From the NCBI RefSeq assembly GCF_004766055.1, contig NZ_SPQR01000010.1, forward strand, positions 45,319-109,318: a DNA stretch of 64,000 nt, given 5' to 3'. This stretch comes from Desulfosporosinus sp. Sb-LF. Its GTDB lineage: Bacteria; Bacillota; Desulfitobacteriia; Desulfitobacteriales; Desulfitobacteriaceae. The notes under the pieces were generated by a model, which searched no databases, was not told the origin of the DNA, and saw only the letters and a list, made by a program, of their open reading frames with translations. Shown here piece after piece: positions 27,249 to 36,142 of this stretch (within the stretch, counting starts at the first letter, position 1; each line of letters opens with the position of its first letter). The position numbers and the translations under genes were made by a program.

Positions 27249-28694
27249 ATGATCGATCGTAATTTTAACGGATATCAATTAAGTAGCGAGTTATTAAAAG
27301 CCATTAGTTTGTTGAATTTCATCAGTCCCACCAAAGCCCAGGAACAGGTGATCCCGGCTGTCTTGGCCCGAAAGGATATCATCGTTAAGTCCCAAACTGG
27401 TAGCGGAAAGACGGCGGCCTTCGCTATTCCTATTTGCGAATTAGTGGACTGGGAACAGAATAAACCGCAAGCCTTAGTGCTCACACCAACCAGAGAACTT
27501 GCAGCTCAGGTCAAAGAAGATATGTTCCATATTGGCCGATTCAAAAGGTTAAAAGTTGCTGCAATTTATGGGAAGTACCCTTTCCACGTTCAGGAAAAGG
27601 AACTTAAACAAAAAACCCATGTTGTGGTTGGAACCCCAGGTCGGTTGATCGATCATATCGAAAGAGGGACTATTGATACATCCAATATAAACTATCTCGT
27701 CATCGATGAAGCCGATGAAATGCTGAATATGGGTTTCATCGAGCAAATTGAAACCATCATTTCCAGCTTGCCTCAAGAACGGGTGACGATTTTATTGTCA
27801 GCGACAATGCCTCAAGACATTAATGTTTTATGTAATAAAATCATGAAAGACCCAATCTGTATGGAAATCGAAGAACAACATCCAGCGACAGATCGGATCG
27901 CTCAAGAACGATATCAGGTCGATCAAACGGATAAAATGCAGCTTCTACTAGATCTAACGATTGTCGAAAACCCGGATAGCTGCATGATATTTTGCAATAC
28001 CAAACAAACGGTCGATGAGGTGTACGCTGAACTCGTAAAGCTAAACTATTCTTGTGAGAAGCTTCATGGGGGAATGGAACAACGGGATCGATTGAGCGTC
28101 ATGAATGAGTTTAAGCAAGGATTTTTCAGGTATCTATGTGCAACAGATGTTGCGGCCAGAGGTCTGGATATCGAGGACATTACCTTGGTCATTAATTATG
28201 ATATCCCATATGACCGAGAAAGCTATGTTCATCGGATCGGTAGAACAGGCCGCGTCAACAAGTTGGGTAAAGCCATTACGTTTGTTACCAAAGAGGAAAA
28301 TAAATTTTTGAAGGATATCCATGACTACATCGGAAAAGAGATACTTTTGAAGGAAAGACCGGAAGAAGAAACGGTGCGTCAGTCGAAACAATATTTCATG
28401 GCGAAAATCAAGACGCCGCCAGATATCAAAGAAACAAAAGGCGCGCAGCTGAGCACTGAAATTATGAAAATCCATGTGAATGCCGGGAAGAAAACAAAGA
28501 TGAGACCGGTCGATATTGTTGGCACACTATGCAGTATTCAAGGAATAACTGCGGCTGATATCGGGATCATCAATATCCTGGATGTATCTACCTTTGTCGA
28601 AATCTTAAACAATAAAGGTGAGCTGGTGCTGCAAGATCTGCAAAACACTCCGATCAAAGGTCGGCTTCGGAAGGTAAGCAAGGCGGATAGGTGA
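27249..28694 (+). CDS. dbpA: DEAD-box RNA helicase with DbpA RNA-binding domain
   Basis: This 481-residue ATP-dependent RNA helicase probably acts in 23S rRNA/large-subunit assembly, as DbpA and YxiN do. It has the Q motif, Walker A SQTGSGKTAA, PTRELA, VIDEADE, SAT (LLSATMP) and HRIGRTGR in order. The C-terminal 75 residues (from about 405) are a DbpA/CsdA-type RRM, with VGTLCSIQGITAADIGIINIL. In YxiN this domain binds hairpin 92 of 23S rRNA. The gene is monocistronic, with a weak ribosome site and a terminator hairpin after it. YxiN/DbpA assignment is based on the RRM and overall length. Confidence 0.9.
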   Translation: MIDRNFNGYQLSSELLKAISLLNFISPTKAQEQVIPAVLARKDIIVKSQTGSGKTAAFAIPICELVDWEQNKPQALVLTPTRELAAQVKEDMFHIGRFKRLKVAAIYGKYPFHVQEKELKQKTHVVVGTPGRLIDHIERGTIDTSNINYLVIDEADEMLNMGFIEQIETIISSLPQERVTILLSATMPQDINVLCNKIMKDPICMEIEEQHPATDRIAQERYQVDQTDKMQLLLDLTIVENPDSCMIFCNTKQTVDEVYAELVKLNYSCEKLHGGMEQRDRLSVMNEFKQGFFRYLCATDVAARGLDIEDITLVINYDIPYDRESYVHRIGRTGRVNKLGKAITFVTKEENKFLKDIHDYIGKEILLKERPEEETVRQSKQYFMAKIKTPPDIKETKGAQLSTEIMKIHVNAGKKTKMRPVDIVGTLCSIQGITAADIGIINILDVSTFVEILNNKGELVLQDLQNTPIKGRLRKVSKADR

Positions 28695-28747
28695 AAGGGA
28701 GACTCTGTAGTTTTGTAGTGCCAAGAGAAGAGAGTCATAATTCAGCT

Positions 28748-28785
28748 GGCTTCCGAACTTTGCCAATGAACTACGGAGGCCTTTT
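28748..28785 (+). terminator. Terminator after the helicase gene
   Basis: GGCTTCCG and CGGAGGCC pair with one mismatch, followed by TTTT. It is of moderate strength. Confidence 0.55.
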
Positions 28786-28866
28786 ATAGATGACACCACA
28801 TAAACAATTTCATACAGCGCCTAAACTGTTGGAAGGGTGCTGAACATCGCGGCAAAAAGTACTTAA

Positions 28867-29376
28867 TCAAATATGTACGAGCATGATACCCACCAAAACG
28901 CACGCAATGACCAAATGCCACTGTTTTATTACACTGACCTTAAGAACTTTGTGCTTATACATTGCACCAGATAGAATGACCAATAGCATAATAATGAGTG
29001 CGATATATCCGGTAAAGTTGCGACTCGGTCTACCGAGATCATTGACGATGAAAAAGATACTATGACCAAGGCCTATAGCAAATGATATCCAGCCGAGCGC
29101 AATGTGTGATTCTCTCAAATGAAGAATTGTTAAACCGCTTTTTACTTCTTTTACCTTTGCGATTTTCTTTTTACTCAGCCAAAAAATAACAGAACCTATT
29201 GCCAAGATTATTGAGATGAATCCCATCTTGTTCCAAAATCGTTCTTGCGTTCGGATAGACCAGTCGTTTATACCGTAACAGGATAACCAAATTGCATATA
29301 AGCAGAATAATGCACAACAAGAAGACCATAAGACTGTATCTGAGCAGAAAGTCTTCTTAGTCTGTAATATATTCAA
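28867..29376 (-). CDS. Small four-helix membrane protein, possible b-type cytochrome
   Basis: This 169-residue integral membrane protein has four or five hydrophobic helices. Histidines lie in or near helices (ESHIALGW, GLGHSIFF, KQWHLVIAC, IMLVHI) in positions that would suit two heme b groups, as in ferric-reductase-like or DUF4405-like proteins. A good GGAGGTGG ribosome site precedes the start. It stands alone, with no quinone- or cytochrome-related neighbour. Heme binding is a guess from histidine placement; the family was not identified. Confidence 0.7.
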   Translation of the reverse strand: MNILQTKKTFCSDTVLWSSCCALFCLYAIWLSCYGINDWSIRTQERFWNKMGFISIILAIGSVIFWLSKKKIAKVKEVKSGLTILHLRESHIALGWISFAIGLGHSIFFIVNDLGRPSRNFTGYIALIIMLLVILSGAMYKHKVLKVSVIKQWHLVIACVLVGIMLVHI

Positions 29377-29464
29377 AAATAATCCACCTCCAAATTTAAT
29401 TTTAAGTTTATGCTATAAATTTTAGCAAGTGGTTAATTAATTGTGAAGTTTTTGAGAATAAATT

Positions 29465-29544
29465 GCTCATTTCAACCTCTTTCTACAAAATTAGAGAGAA
29501 AGAGGTTGAAATGAGCAAAGCTCCTTCCTAAACCGGAAGGAGCT
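29465..29544. terminator. Two adjacent hairpins (20-bp and 10-bp arms)
   Basis: Perfect arms 29465-29484 / 29497-29516 are followed at once by a second hairpin AGCTCCTTCC/GGAAGGAGCT (29519-29528 / 29535-29544). They lie between two minus-strand genes and probably end the tlp transcript. No strong T-run is seen on the minus strand. Confidence 0.6.
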
Positions 29545-29576
29545 GCTTGATTGGGTGGAACGCAAGATAGAAAGCT

Positions 29577-29792
29577 TTAATGCTGAGCTTCGTCTCTTTT
29601 TTCCGCTATGAAACTCTTAATACTTTCTTTGCGTCGATCATTTTTAGCTTCAATATCATGCTTCTCATCCGCTGTAATCTCATCTGCATGCTCGTCAAGG
29701 TAATCTTCAGCTTCATGCAAATTTGCTAGAGTATGATCGATATGTTCTTGCAGGTGCGCCTCATTATCCGCCCGATTATCTGGTTTAGCCAA
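29577..29792 (-). CDS. tlp: Small acid-soluble spore protein Tlp family
   Basis: This 71-residue, highly charged, helical protein has the Tlp signature: MAKPDNRADNEAHLQ at the start and DIEAKNDRRKESIKSF near the end. Tlp is a minor small acid-soluble spore protein packed in the spore core and used in germination outgrowth. The start is TTG at 29792 with GGAGGG seven bases upstream. It implies that the organism forms endospores. Expression by a forespore sigma factor is expected, but I could not identify a convincing promoter. Confidence 0.85.
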   Translation of the reverse strand: MAKPDNRADNEAHLQEHIDHTLANLHEAEDYLDEHADEITADEKHDIEAKNDRRKESIKSFIAEKRDEAQH

Positions 29793-29936
29793 TTTAATCC
29801 CTCCTATCCATCATGATTCTCTTTATGATGACCTAAATTGTAAGGAACTATGCACGCCATCGGCAATACTAAATTGAGGAATATCTGGGGAAATAATTGA
29901 GGTTTTAAAATATGTAGTATCAAGAGTATGGCTCGA

Positions 29937-29985
29937 AAGAGCAAGGTGCTTCGCGTATCGACGCGGAGCACCTTGCTCTTTATTT
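29937..29985. terminator. Hairpin with 19-bp arms
   Basis: Arms 29937-29955 and 29962-29980 pair with a single mismatch around a 6-nt loop, followed by TTTATTT. It lies between the divergent tlp and DUF1992 genes, facing the latter, so its role is unclear: a leader attenuator or the trace of an earlier gene. Confidence 0.6.
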
Positions 29986-30071
29986 GGGGAATTTTCTTAG
30001 TGCAGGGGGGGCACCTTCAACATATAATACAAAAACAAAGATTATTTTGTAACATGTGAGGGGGTAGCAAC

Positions 30072-30392
30072 GTGAAGGATATCTTTAGTATTTTTACTGA
30101 ACGGAGAATTCAGGAAGCGATTGCTAGGGGGGATTTCAAGAACCTTCCTGGTGCAGGAAAACCTTTAAAAATTGAGGGTCTGTACTTTTTACCTCGAAAG
30201 CTTAGAGCAGCATACATTGTTCTGAAAAATTCAGGCTATATCGATCAAACCACTAAAGGTTACGATCATTTGCCACCGTCTACAACTGGCGCTTCACACT
30301 TATCTGATGGAAATCCTTCTATTTCTAGACAAGATCTTTCTGAAAAGGTCTATAATCATAACGTCATGATGGATTGCAGACATAGGAGATAG
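30072..30392 (+). pseudogene. Truncated DUF1992 (DnaJ-C28-like) gene
   Basis: The first 60 residues or so match the DUF1992 domain: IFTERRIQEAIARGDFKNLPGAGKPLKIE and LRAAYIVLKNSGYI. After that the sequence (from GYDHLPPSTTGASHL) no longer resembles the family, which normally continues with LRKEIxxLExL. This suggests a frameshift or replacement of the C-terminus. The start is GTG behind GAGGGGG, so translation initiation is intact. The function of DUF1992 proteins is not known. Confidence 0.65.
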
Positions 30393-30440
30393 AAAGTATC
30401 TGGTGTGCATGAGCTCTGGCAAGTGAATTAGTGATGTCAA

Positions 30441-31259
30441 TCATGCTATGGCAAATACTTCCTTTACAAAAGAAAGATACTCTGGTGCATTTTTAATATC
30501 AGGTTCACCATTGGATTGAGCTAACCCATGTCGTATGGCACGTTTGATAATTGTGTCAAAAACCTTGATATCTGGGGTTTCAGCAAAACGTTTCCGTAGT
30601 TCTTGGAGCATCACATGATGAAGGTTAGTATGGTCTTGGACCATCGTAGGTAATAGCCCTAAAATATTTACCTTTGCACCTTGTTCCTGAATACTCTTGA
30701 TTAAAAAAAGTGTGTCGTAGATGCCATCAATAGATAGACCCTCCGGAAGGACAGGGATGATAATATCTGTGGAGGCTAAAAGGGAATTCATAGTTGGTAT
30801 GTCATTGCTCGGAGAAGTATCAATTAGTATGTAATCGTATTGAGTTTTTATCTGACCGATTGCATTTTTCAAAAGGTATTTGGGGGCGGGAAATTGCTTG
30901 CTATTAAGATGTGCCATTACTTTTGGGCTAAGATCAGAAAGAGAATTGTTTGACAAGTACAGATCCACTCCAAACGCATTCTGCTTGATGTCTTTCATTT
31001 TTGCTTCGCCAATTAAAACATCAAAAATTGTTTTCTTTAAGTCAATCTTCTTGATTCCAAACGAAAATGCAATGTGACCTTGAGCATCCATGTCGATGAT
31101 AGCCGTCTTATATCCGAGACTAACTAACCCTACTGCCATGTTTGTGACGGTTGCCGTCTTGCCAACCCCACCTTTCTGCGAGGCAACAGAAATGATACGT
31201 GCAGTTTTAACAGTATTAGGAGTATTAGCGATATTAGTAGTTTTAGTATGTTTAGCCAT
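30441..31259 (-). CDS. ParA/Soj-family ATPase without a ParB partner
   Basis: This 272-residue ParA-type ATPase has the deviant Walker A KGGVGKTAT (about residue 35), the Walker A' and DMDAQGH motif, and DYILIDTSPS as Walker B. A short Thr/Asn-rich N-terminal tail (about 22 residues) precedes the fold. ParA proteins move DNA or protein cargo by ATP-dependent nucleoid binding. No ParB or centromere-like repeats are adjacent, and it is far from an origin, so it may be a remnant of an integrated plasmid or an orphan ParA with another cargo. The neighbours do not clarify its role. Confidence 0.88.
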   Translation of the reverse strand: MAKHTKTTNIANTPNTVKTARIISVASQKGGVGKTATVTNMAVGLVSLGYKTAIIDMDAQGHIAFSFGIKKIDLKKTIFDVLIGEAKMKDIKQNAFGVDLYLSNNSLSDLSPKVMAHLNSKQFPAPKYLLKNAIGQIKTQYDYILIDTSPSNDIPTMNSLLASTDIIIPVLPEGLSIDGIYDTLFLIKSIQEQGAKVNILGLLPTMVQDHTNLHHVMLQELRKRFAETPDIKVFDTIIKRAIRHGLAQSNGEPDIKNAPEYLSFVKEVFAIA

Positions 31260-31572
31260 GTGACAACAACCCCTTCTTAAACTATTTATGGTTTATTTTA
31301 CCATATTATACAAAGGGAGTATATACTTTGATTAAGTAACGTAGAGTAAAGTAAAGCCAAATTAACCTAATGCAAGGCCTAGGCTCCCTTAAATAAAGGC
31401 AAGTGTAAACGAGGACTCAGATTTATCGAGCGACAATTGTCTCGCAGAAAATCCTTAGTTCCTATAACAAACTCTTAAATGAAGCGGATGCTTTGGCTCT
31501 CGAGGATAAAGATATTTTTTATGAGTTTATGAGCATCTGGAAGTTGCTTGAAGAAGTTAAAGAAGAGTCGAC

Positions 31573-31644
31573 TAAGAAAACAATGTCCAATCAACAGCTG
31601 CTAAGCGAACGCCCAGCGGCTGTTGATTGGACATTGTTTTCTTA
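31573..31644. terminator. Long hairpin with 26-bp perfect arms
   Basis: Arms 31573-31598 and 31619-31644 are perfect complements around a 20-nt loop that itself can pair partly. It follows an open stretch (about 31405-31570) that reads like a gene end (LLNEADALALEDKDIFYEF) but has no start signal and no recognised family. The remainder of 31260-31820 contains the parA upstream region and the ROK gene leader. Confidence 0.65.
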
Positions 31645-31820
31645 CTTAGTTTATCTCTCATGAATCCCAGTTTTAAAGTTAGAAAAATCGCTCAACATTC
31701 TTTGCTGACCTTAAATGTGAGGGGAATCTCAAAACCGACGCGATTGCAAAGTCAATAAAAATATACTATTATTAAATAACATTATGAAAAGACATTTATG
31801 AAAGTCGGTGATTAGATAAA

Positions 31821-32945
31821 TTGGCAATTAATAGAGTAAATAGCATGGAAGTGAAAAAGATCAATCGAAATGCTATATATAAATTTTTGTATAAGCATGA
31901 CCCTATTTCTATACAAGAAATCGCTCATACGTTAAATATGAGTTTACCCACCGTTACACAAAATCTTAAAGAATTGCAAGAAAGAGATTTGATTATTGAG
32001 ACAGGGTTATTTGAATCTACAGGAGGCAGAAAAGCAAAAGCAATTACATACAACAATCTTAAATATGCTGTTGGATTAGATATTACAAGAAATCATGTAG
32101 GAATTGTATTAATTGATTTAAGCGGAAAAGTGATTAAAAACATACGAAATCAGTATCCATTTGTTAACTCCAAAGAGTATTTTGAAGGGGTTGGTAATTT
32201 AGTAAGGCACTTTATAGAGGATTGCACAATAGAAAGTTGCAGAATTTTAGGTGTGGGTATTGCCTTGCCTGCAATATTATCAGCTGATAAACAAATGGTA
32301 AATTACGCTACAGTTATCGATTTCAAAGGGGGAAGCGTAAAAGATTTTTCTGAATTTATTCCATATCCATGCATTTTAAGTAACGATGCTAATGCGGCTG
32401 GATTTGCAGAATTATGGAACGAAGAAGATATCCAAAATGTCGTATATCTTTCTCTTAATAATAGTGTGGGTGGATCTATTATCATCAGTAAAAATATTTA
32501 TTCAGGGCAAAATCAACGTAGTGGTGAGTTTGGACATATGACAATTGTTCAAAACGGTCGTACTTGTTACTGCGGACAAAAAGGTTGTGTAGATGTATAC
32601 TGTTCAGCAAAAGTTTTATCAGATAGCACAAACGGGAATATTTCTGAGTTCTTTAGACTTTTACGATTAAATAATGAGCCTCAAAAAGCTCTGTGGGAAG
32701 AATATCTTACGCATTTAGTGGTAATTATTAACAACTTAAGAATGCTCTATGATTGCAATGTTATTCTAGGTGGATATGCTGGAGCATATATGGACGAACA
32801 CATAGAACATTTAAGAGAATTAGTATGTAGAAGAAATTCTTTTGAGGTTGACGGAAGTTATCTACATGTCTGTAAATATAAATTGGAGGCTACTGCCGTT
32901 GGAGCAGCCTTACAACATGTTGAAAGCTTTATTAATAATGTTTAG
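31821..32945 (+). CDS. ROK-family transcriptional repressor (XylR/NagC type)
   Basis: This 374-residue regulator has a winged-HTH N-terminus (PISIQEIAHTLNMSLPTVTQNLKEL, about 22-47) and a ROK sugar-kinase-like domain. The latter has the phosphate-binding VGLDITRNH, the LSNDANAAG segment and the zinc motif CxCGxxGC (CYCGQKGC). Such proteins repress sugar operons and are released by a sugar. The start may be TTG at 31821 or ATG at 31842; the ribosome sites are weak for both. It lies just before a pentitol/pentose operon that it very likely controls. The effector is unknown, and xylulose- or polyol-type sugars are the best guess from context. Confidence 0.88.
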   Translation: MAINRVNSMEVKKINRNAIYKFLYKHDPISIQEIAHTLNMSLPTVTQNLKELQERDLIIETGLFESTGGRKAKAITYNNLKYAVGLDITRNHVGIVLIDLSGKVIKNIRNQYPFVNSKEYFEGVGNLVRHFIEDCTIESCRILGVGIALPAILSADKQMVNYATVIDFKGGSVKDFSEFIPYPCILSNDANAAGFAELWNEEDIQNVVYLSLNNSVGGSIIISKNIYSGQNQRSGEFGHMTIVQNGRTCYCGQKGCVDVYCSAKVLSDSTNGNISEFFRLLRLNNEPQKALWEEYLTHLVVIINNLRMLYDCNVILGGYAGAYMDEHIEHLRELVCRRNSFEVDGSYLHVCKYKLEATAVGAALQHVESFINNV

Positions 32946-33010
32946 TTTATTGTCGGGGTTGTACCAAACCGTTATGAAGTGCTTCCTTTAGTACGAATTC
33001 TAAACTATGA

Positions 33011-33057
33011 TATCATCTTTACTGGATATTTTAGTAGTTCAGGCAAGATGATATTTT
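33011..33057 (+). terminator. Possible terminator of the ROK gene
   Basis: TATCATCTT and AAGATGATA form a 9-bp stem with a 25-nt loop, followed by TTTT. A 76-codon open frame (32979-33209) overlaps it, but it has no ribosome site and no recognisable family, so I do not call it a gene. Confidence 0.45.
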
Positions 33058-33311
33058 CATGTCTAAAAAACTACAGACAGCTTTATCTATCGAAATATGC
33101 GTTTAAGCTGGGCCTTAGGGCTATTTTAGGCACCACATATTCTAGCTCACTCCAAAATTTGAATACTGCTAACATTGAAGCTACGCGAATAAATAAGGTT
33201 GTTCCATAAGTGGAATACTTAGCAATAAAGGAGTATTTTAACTAATATTTTGTCAACAATTGGAAAAATAATTGGATTATTAAGTAAATTCCAAATATTA
33301 TATTATAGTTG

Positions 33312-33339
33312 TTGACTTAAGTCAAAAAAGCGTTATAAT
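33312..33339 (+). promoter_or_regulatory. Promoter with palindromic operator for the sugar operon
   Basis: TTGACT (33312-33317) and TATAAT (33334-33339) are spaced by 16 bp, a good vegetative promoter. The -35 hexamer lies inside the perfect 14-bp palindrome TTGACTTAAGTCAA (33312-33325), a natural place for the ROK repressor. The transcript would have a leader of about 160 nt before the ABC ATPase gene. Confidence 0.7.
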
Positions 33340-33505
33340 CTTATTAAAACCAATTTACAAAAGTGTTATATAAATCATAACAAATAAGTAAAGTTTGTTT
33401 TTAAAGGGTTTCTGTTAGGAGAAATATGGATGTAAGAGATTCTATTCTGATTTCGGGATCAGCATGAGAAAAATATTAAACAAATAATCTCATGGGGGAA
33501 GAAAA

Positions 33506-35017
33506 ATGGAAGAAACTATTAAGTTAAGAGTATCGCAGATTGAGAAATTATTTCCAGGGGTAAAAGCTCTTGATAAAATTGATTTTACTGTCAAAAAAGG
33601 TTCCGTCCATGTTTTGTGTGGAGAAAATGGGGCAGGAAAATCAACATTAATGAAAATCATTAATGGTATTTATCAACCAGATAGTGGACAGATTTACATT
33701 GACGAAAAACCAGTGAAAATAAATAATCCTATCCAAGCGAGAACCTTAGGTATCTCAATGATCTTTCAAGAGATGAGTTACGTTCCAGAGATGACGGTAG
33801 AAGAGAATCTATTTCTTGGGAATCTTCCTGTAAATAGATTTGGTAATGTTAATTGGAAGGAGGTAAGACAACGCACTAAAGAGCTATTAAAGGCAGAAAA
33901 TTTACCTTATTCTCCTACGACACCACTCAAGGATCTAACGATATCAGATATTCAAATGTTGGAAATTATTAAAGCTATTTCTTATAAATCCGATATCATC
34001 ATAATGGATGAGCCGACCTCAGCGATCACACTTAAGGAAGTAGACAAACTATTCCTTAAGATAAGAGAACTAAAAGCTAGAGGAGTAAGTATCATCTATA
34101 TATCTCATAAGTTGGATGAAGTTTTCCAGATAGCTGATGAGATAACGGTGTTAAGAGATGGAACAGTTGTAGAAAGCCACCCTAAAGAAGAACTGGACAT
34201 CGAAACGGTTATCGCCCTGATGGTGGGACGTAAACTTACCACGACATATCCAAAGGAACAAGTAGATATCGGGGAAGATATGCTTCAGGTCGAAAACATG
34301 AACTGCACAAATGTGTATCATAATATTAATTTTCATGTTAGAAAAGGTGAAATTTTGGGTTTTGCAGGGCTAATGGGTGCTGGACGAACTGAAGTTATGC
34401 GTTCGCTATTTGGCCTGGATGCGAAAACATCGGGTGTTGTAAAAATCAAGGGTAAGGAAGTTACTATTAGAAACGTACGGCAGAGTATTGATCATGGTAT
34501 GGTGATGCTTTCTGAGGATAGGAGAAGATACGGTATTATTCCTATGCGATCTGTTAAGGAAAATACAACTCTATCCAACTTGAAAAGCGCTTTTTATGGT
34601 TTCAGGAACCATAAAAAAGTTGAGAAGAAAATTGTCTCCGATATTCTCAATAAAATGAGAATTAAAACACCAACCATTGATACACCTATTGCATCATTGA
34701 GTGGAGGTAATCAGCAAAAGGTAGTTCTTGCCAAATGGATGATAAGGAATCCAGATATCCTAATTTTGGATGAACCTACTCGAGGTATTGATGTAGGTGC
34801 TAAATTTGAAATCTATAAGCTCATGACTGATTTGGCCAAAGACGGTAAAGTAGTTATCATTGTTTCTTCTGAACTTCCTGAGGTAATTGGTATGTGTGAC
34901 AGGATTTATGTCATGGCCAAAGGGACTATTACAGGAGAGATAAATCGAGAAGATTTTTCCCAAGAACTCATTATGAGGTATGCTACTGGAACTTTAACAT
35001 CTGACGGGGTGAACTAA
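33506..35017 (+). CDS. Sugar ABC transporter ATP-binding protein (RbsA/XylG/MglA type)
   Basis: This 503-residue protein has two fused ATPase domains. The first has Walker A GENGAGKST and Walker B IIMDEPTSAIT. The second has the degenerate P-loop GLMGAGRTE, the signature LSGGNQQK and LILDEPTRGID. This is the standard carbohydrate-uptake type 2 (CUT2) ATPase. It lies in an operon with one permease and one binding protein, both also CUT2. Together with the dehydrogenase and xylulokinase genes that follow, a pentose or pentitol substrate is probable. The start is ATG with GGGGGAAG upstream. Confidence 0.93.
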   Translation: MEETIKLRVSQIEKLFPGVKALDKIDFTVKKGSVHVLCGENGAGKSTLMKIINGIYQPDSGQIYIDEKPVKINNPIQARTLGISMIFQEMSYVPEMTVEENLFLGNLPVNRFGNVNWKEVRQRTKELLKAENLPYSPTTPLKDLTISDIQMLEIIKAISYKSDIIIMDEPTSAITLKEVDKLFLKIRELKARGVSIIYISHKLDEVFQIADEITVLRDGTVVESHPKEELDIETVIALMVGRKLTTTYPKEQVDIGEDMLQVENMNCTNVYHNINFHVRKGEILGFAGLMGAGRTEVMRSLFGLDAKTSGVVKIKGKEVTIRNVRQSIDHGMVMLSEDRRRYGIIPMRSVKENTTLSNLKSAFYGFRNHKKVEKKIVSDILNKMRIKTPTIDTPIASLSGGNQQKVVLAKWMIRNPDILILDEPTRGIDVGAKFEIYKLMTDLAKDGKVVIIVSSELPEVIGMCDRIYVMAKGTITGEINREDFSQELIMRYATGTLTSDGVN

Positions 35018-35018
35018 A

Positions 35019-36014
35019 ATGAAAATAAGAAGCAATTTTTGGAGTACAGTAAAAAAGAAATATAGCATTTATATGATTTTGATTGCATTATTTATTGTTT
35101 GCTCGTTGGCAAATCCCAATTTCCTGTCGGTAAATAACTTAACCAACATTTCCAGGCAGTTGTCAGTAACCACTATTCTGGCACTGAGTGCGACCATGCT
35201 TATCATAAGTGGAATGCTGGACTTGTCATCAGGGTCTGTCCTTGCACTTGCAGGAGTATTTGCAGTATCTGCCTATAAAACGACAGGTTCTTTGTTAATA
35301 GCAGTAGTTGTTGGAATTCTGACTGGGGTTATATGTAATGTAATTAATGCCATTATGATTAGTACTTTTAAAGCACCTCCTTTTATTGCTACATTGGCAA
35401 TGCTTACAGTAGCTCGTGGTGTGGCACTCCTATTTACGAAGGGACAAAATATTCTTCAGCTTGGAAATTTTGTAGAGTTAGGACAGGGATCAATCGGGAT
35501 AATCCCCATTCCTATTATTTTTCTAATAGTCATTGCAATTCTGACGTGGTACTTATTAAATCATACCCGGTTCGGACGTTCTCTTTATGCTGTCGGAGGG
35601 AATGAAGAAGCGTCCATTGCTTCAGGGATTAACGTTCACAAGGTTAAATATACTGCCTTTATTATCAATGGTATTTTTGTAGGGCTTGCTGGTGTTCTAT
35701 TTATGTCCCGTGTCAATGCAGGTCTTCCAAATGGGGCTATCAATTATGAGTTTACTGCTCTAACAGCAGCAATTATTGGTGGAACGAGCTTTTCTGGCGG
35801 TGTTGGTACTGTAGGAGGAACGCTTGCCGGTGCGTTCATTGTAGGATTTTTAGATAATATTATGAACCTAACCAATGTAGATTCCTATATGCAGCAAATA
35901 GTTCGTGGCACAATTATTGCGCTTGCTGTAATCTACGATATCCGCACCAGGAACCGTAGAGCAAACAGTATGTTAGGCAGAATAGAGGATAAGGGTGTTG
36001 TAGAAAATAAGTAA
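35019..36014 (+). CDS. Sugar ABC transporter permease (RbsC type)
   Basis: This 331-residue permease has eight to ten hydrophobic helices and the CUT2 family motifs GMLDLSSGSVLALAG in the first third and GGTSFSGGVGTVGGTLAGA in the last third. A single permease gene implies a homodimer, as in the ribose system. It starts 2 bp after the ATPase stop with the ribosome site GGGGTGAAC inside that gene. The sequence here is visibly richer in A and T than the genes before 30 kb. Confidence 0.92.
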   Translation: MKIRSNFWSTVKKKYSIYMILIALFIVCSLANPNFLSVNNLTNISRQLSVTTILALSATMLIISGMLDLSSGSVLALAGVFAVSAYKTTGSLLIAVVVGILTGVICNVINAIMISTFKAPPFIATLAMLTVARGVALLFTKGQNILQLGNFVELGQGSIGIIPIPIIFLIVIAILTWYLLNHTRFGRSLYAVGGNEEASIASGINVHKVKYTAFIINGIFVGLAGVLFMSRVNAGLPNGAINYEFTALTAAIIGGTSFSGGVGTVGGTLAGAFIVGFLDNIMNLTNVDSYMQQIVRGTIIALAVIYDIRTRNRRANSMLGRIEDKGVVENK

Positions 36015-36142
36015 AAACATCAGATAAGGCTTCTAATTGGATAGCACTTAATATTGTTAAACGCGGTCATTTAACCAACAACCTAGTTATAAGCCTTGCT
36101 GTTAATAAATAAAAAATATAACTATAGAGGATGGGGTAAAGA

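Noticed and set aside
32979..33209. 76-codon frame after the ROK gene
   Set aside because: No ribosome site, overlaps a probable terminator, no family recognised.
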